Below are positions 4,744 to 5,491 of a stretch of DNA of 5,491 bases, piece by piece. Every line of letters starts with the position of its first letter. The stretch's first letter is position 1. The position numbers and the translations under genes were made by a program. This stretch comes from Vulcanimicrobiota bacterium (lineage in GTDB: Bacteria > Vulcanimicrobiota > Vulcanimicrobiia > Vulcanimicrobiales > Vulcanimicrobiaceae), in NCBI GenBank assembly GCA_013289785.1, contig JABCZE010000133.1, forward strand, positions 1 to 5,491, read 5' to 3'. Under the pieces are notes generated by a model, which saw nothing but the letters and a program-made list of their open reading frames with translations, was not told where the DNA came from and ran no database searches.

Positions 4744-5491
4744 ATGACGGACGGCACATCCAACGGCTCGACGAACGGTGCATCCAACGGTGCCTCCAAC
4801 GGCGCAGGCAATGGCGCGCACAACGGTTCGCATAACGGTGCGACGAATGGGGCGCCACACCGGCTAAGCATCGTCGCGTCCGTGCCGCAGCACCACCCAA
4901 ACGGTCAGCGGCGAATCGCGATCGTCGGGACCGGTTACGTGGGACTCGTCACCGGCACGTGCCTGGCCGAGTTCGGAAACTCGGTCGTGTGCTTGGATAA
5001 CGACCCGGCGAAGATTGCGACGCTTCGGCGCGGCGAGCTCCCCTTCTTCGAGCCGCAGCTGCTCGAGATGATGGTCGGAAACCATCACGCCGGCCGGCTC
5101 TCCTTCTCCGAAGACGTCGAAGGCGGAGTGCGCGACGCGGCGATCGTCTTCATCGCGGTCGGTACGCCGCTGCGTCACGACGACGGCGTCGATCTATCGG
5201 CCATCTGGGAAGTTGCCGCGACGATCGGCCGCGAGCTGAACGGGCCGAAGATCGTCGTCGTGAAATCGACGGTGCCGGTCGAGACCAGCGAGATGGTCTC
5301 GGCGATGATTGCGGAGAACGCCGCGCGGCGACATCGCGTCGACGTCGTGAGCAATCCGGAGTTTCTACGCGAAGGCTCGGCGGTGGCGGACTTCATGCAT
5401 CCCAGCCGCATCGTTATCGGGACCAGCAGCCCCCAAGCCGAGGCCATCATGCGCGACCTTTACGCGCCCGTCGACGCGCCGTTCGTCGTTA
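4744..5491 (+). CDS. ugd: UDP-glucose 6-dehydrogenase with NG-repeat N-terminal tail (partial, C-terminus cut)
   Basis: The enzyme oxidises UDP-glucose to UDP-glucuronate with two NAD+, feeding exopolysaccharide, capsule or lipid-modification pathways in the cytoplasm. The 249 visible residues include the NAD-binding Rossmann motif VGTGYVGL (61-68), the ribose-binding Asp85 in VVCLDNDP, AVGTP (138-142), KSTVPVET (174-181) and SNPEFLREGSAVADF (203-217) with the acidic pair Glu206 and Glu210. Thr176 matches the Thr of the STVP catalytic loop. The catalytic Cys and Lys lie beyond the window. Orthologues normally start about at residue 57 here, so there is a 56-residue N-terminal extension, mostly NGxx repeats. 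ATG 4744 is the only ATG in frame after the stop at 4678-4680; no Shine-Dalgarno precedes it. An internal GTG at 4882 could give a normal-length protein but also lacks a ribosome binding site. A related UDP-sugar dehydrogenase (e.g. for UDP-ManNAc) is less likely given the motifs. Confidence 0.93.
   Translation, partial: MTDGTSNGSTNGASNGASNGAGNGAHNGSHNGATNGAPHRLSIVASVPQHHPNGQRRIAIVGTGYVGLVTGTCLAEFGNSVVCLDNDPAKIATLRRGELPFFEPQLLEMMVGNHHAGRLSFSEDVEGGVRDAAIVFIAVGTPLRHDDGVDLSAIWEVAATIGRELNGPKIVVVKSTVPVETSEMVSAMIAENAARRHRVDVVSNPEFLREGSAVADFMHPSRIVIGTSSPQAEAIMRDLYAPVDAPFVV
4750..4857 (+). repeat. Nine in-frame 12-bp repeats encoding (N/D)Gxx
   Basis: Nine consecutive 12-bp units encode DGTS, NGST, NGAS, NGAS, NGAG, NGAH, NGSH, NGAT and NGAP at residues 3-38 of the dehydrogenase. 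Asn and Gly are kept while their third codon bases vary (AAC/AAT; GGC/GGT/GGG), which suggests the repeat is held as protein and is not a fresh slippage product. Repeat-number variation among strains is plausible. Confidence 0.9.

Noticed and set aside
4562..4900. Open frames on both strands through the NG-repeat DNA (e.g. 4599-4835 plus, 4562-4900 and 4609-4860 minus)
   Set aside because: The 12-bp repeat keeps several frames open. Only the ugd frame joins a recognisable enzyme, and the others read as Arg/His/Cys-rich low complexity.

Overview
This is a GC-rich bacterial segment with five protein genes. Two are cut by the window edges, and no RNA genes, insertion sequences or CRISPR arrays are visible. 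Gene content (a GtrB-type glycosyltransferase, tandem phosphoesterase lipoproteins and a UDP-glucose dehydrogenase) and the dispersed extragenic repeat near 929-960 fit a poorly characterised, diderm-like, environmental lineage such as Eremiobacterota (WPS-2) or Acidobacteriota. That placement is a low-confidence inference; no taxonomic marker gene is present.

Layout. (1) 1-898, minus strand: the N-terminal 299 residues of a family 2 glycosyltransferase with two C-terminal membrane helices, leaving the window at base 1. (2) 899-974: a 76-bp divergent gap carrying a dispersed repeat that resembles the widespread GTCACCC-GAGCG-type element. (3) 975-1547, plus strand: a small lipoprotein with a long Ala/Pro/Ser/Thr stalk and a C-terminal beta-rich domain. 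(4) 1548-1647: a short leader with an inverted repeat, a possible 12-codon ORF, and mutually exclusive pairings around the ribosome binding site of the next gene. (5) 1648-3060 and 3067-4494, plus strand: two tandem paralogous lipoproteins of the phosphoesterase family (alkaline phosphatase superfamily; AcpA / phospholipase C type), 6 bp apart. (6) 4495-4743: a 249-bp gap ending in a convincing intrinsic terminator close to the next start codon. (7) 4744 to the right edge, plus strand: UDP-glucose 6-dehydrogenase with an unusual N-terminal tail of nine NGxx tetrapeptide repeats.

How they fit together. The two edge genes belong to cell-surface polysaccharide synthesis: UDP-glucuronate supply, and sugar transfer probably to a polyprenyl-phosphate carrier. 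The three middle genes encode lipid-anchored extracytoplasmic proteins. The phosphoesterase pair probably forms an operon and may release phosphate from, or remodel, phospholipids or other phosphoesters at the cell surface. No clear new multi-gene system is present. The most distinctive signals are the NG-repeat tail on the dehydrogenase, the terminator inside what should be its leader, and the possible translational switch before the first phosphoesterase.
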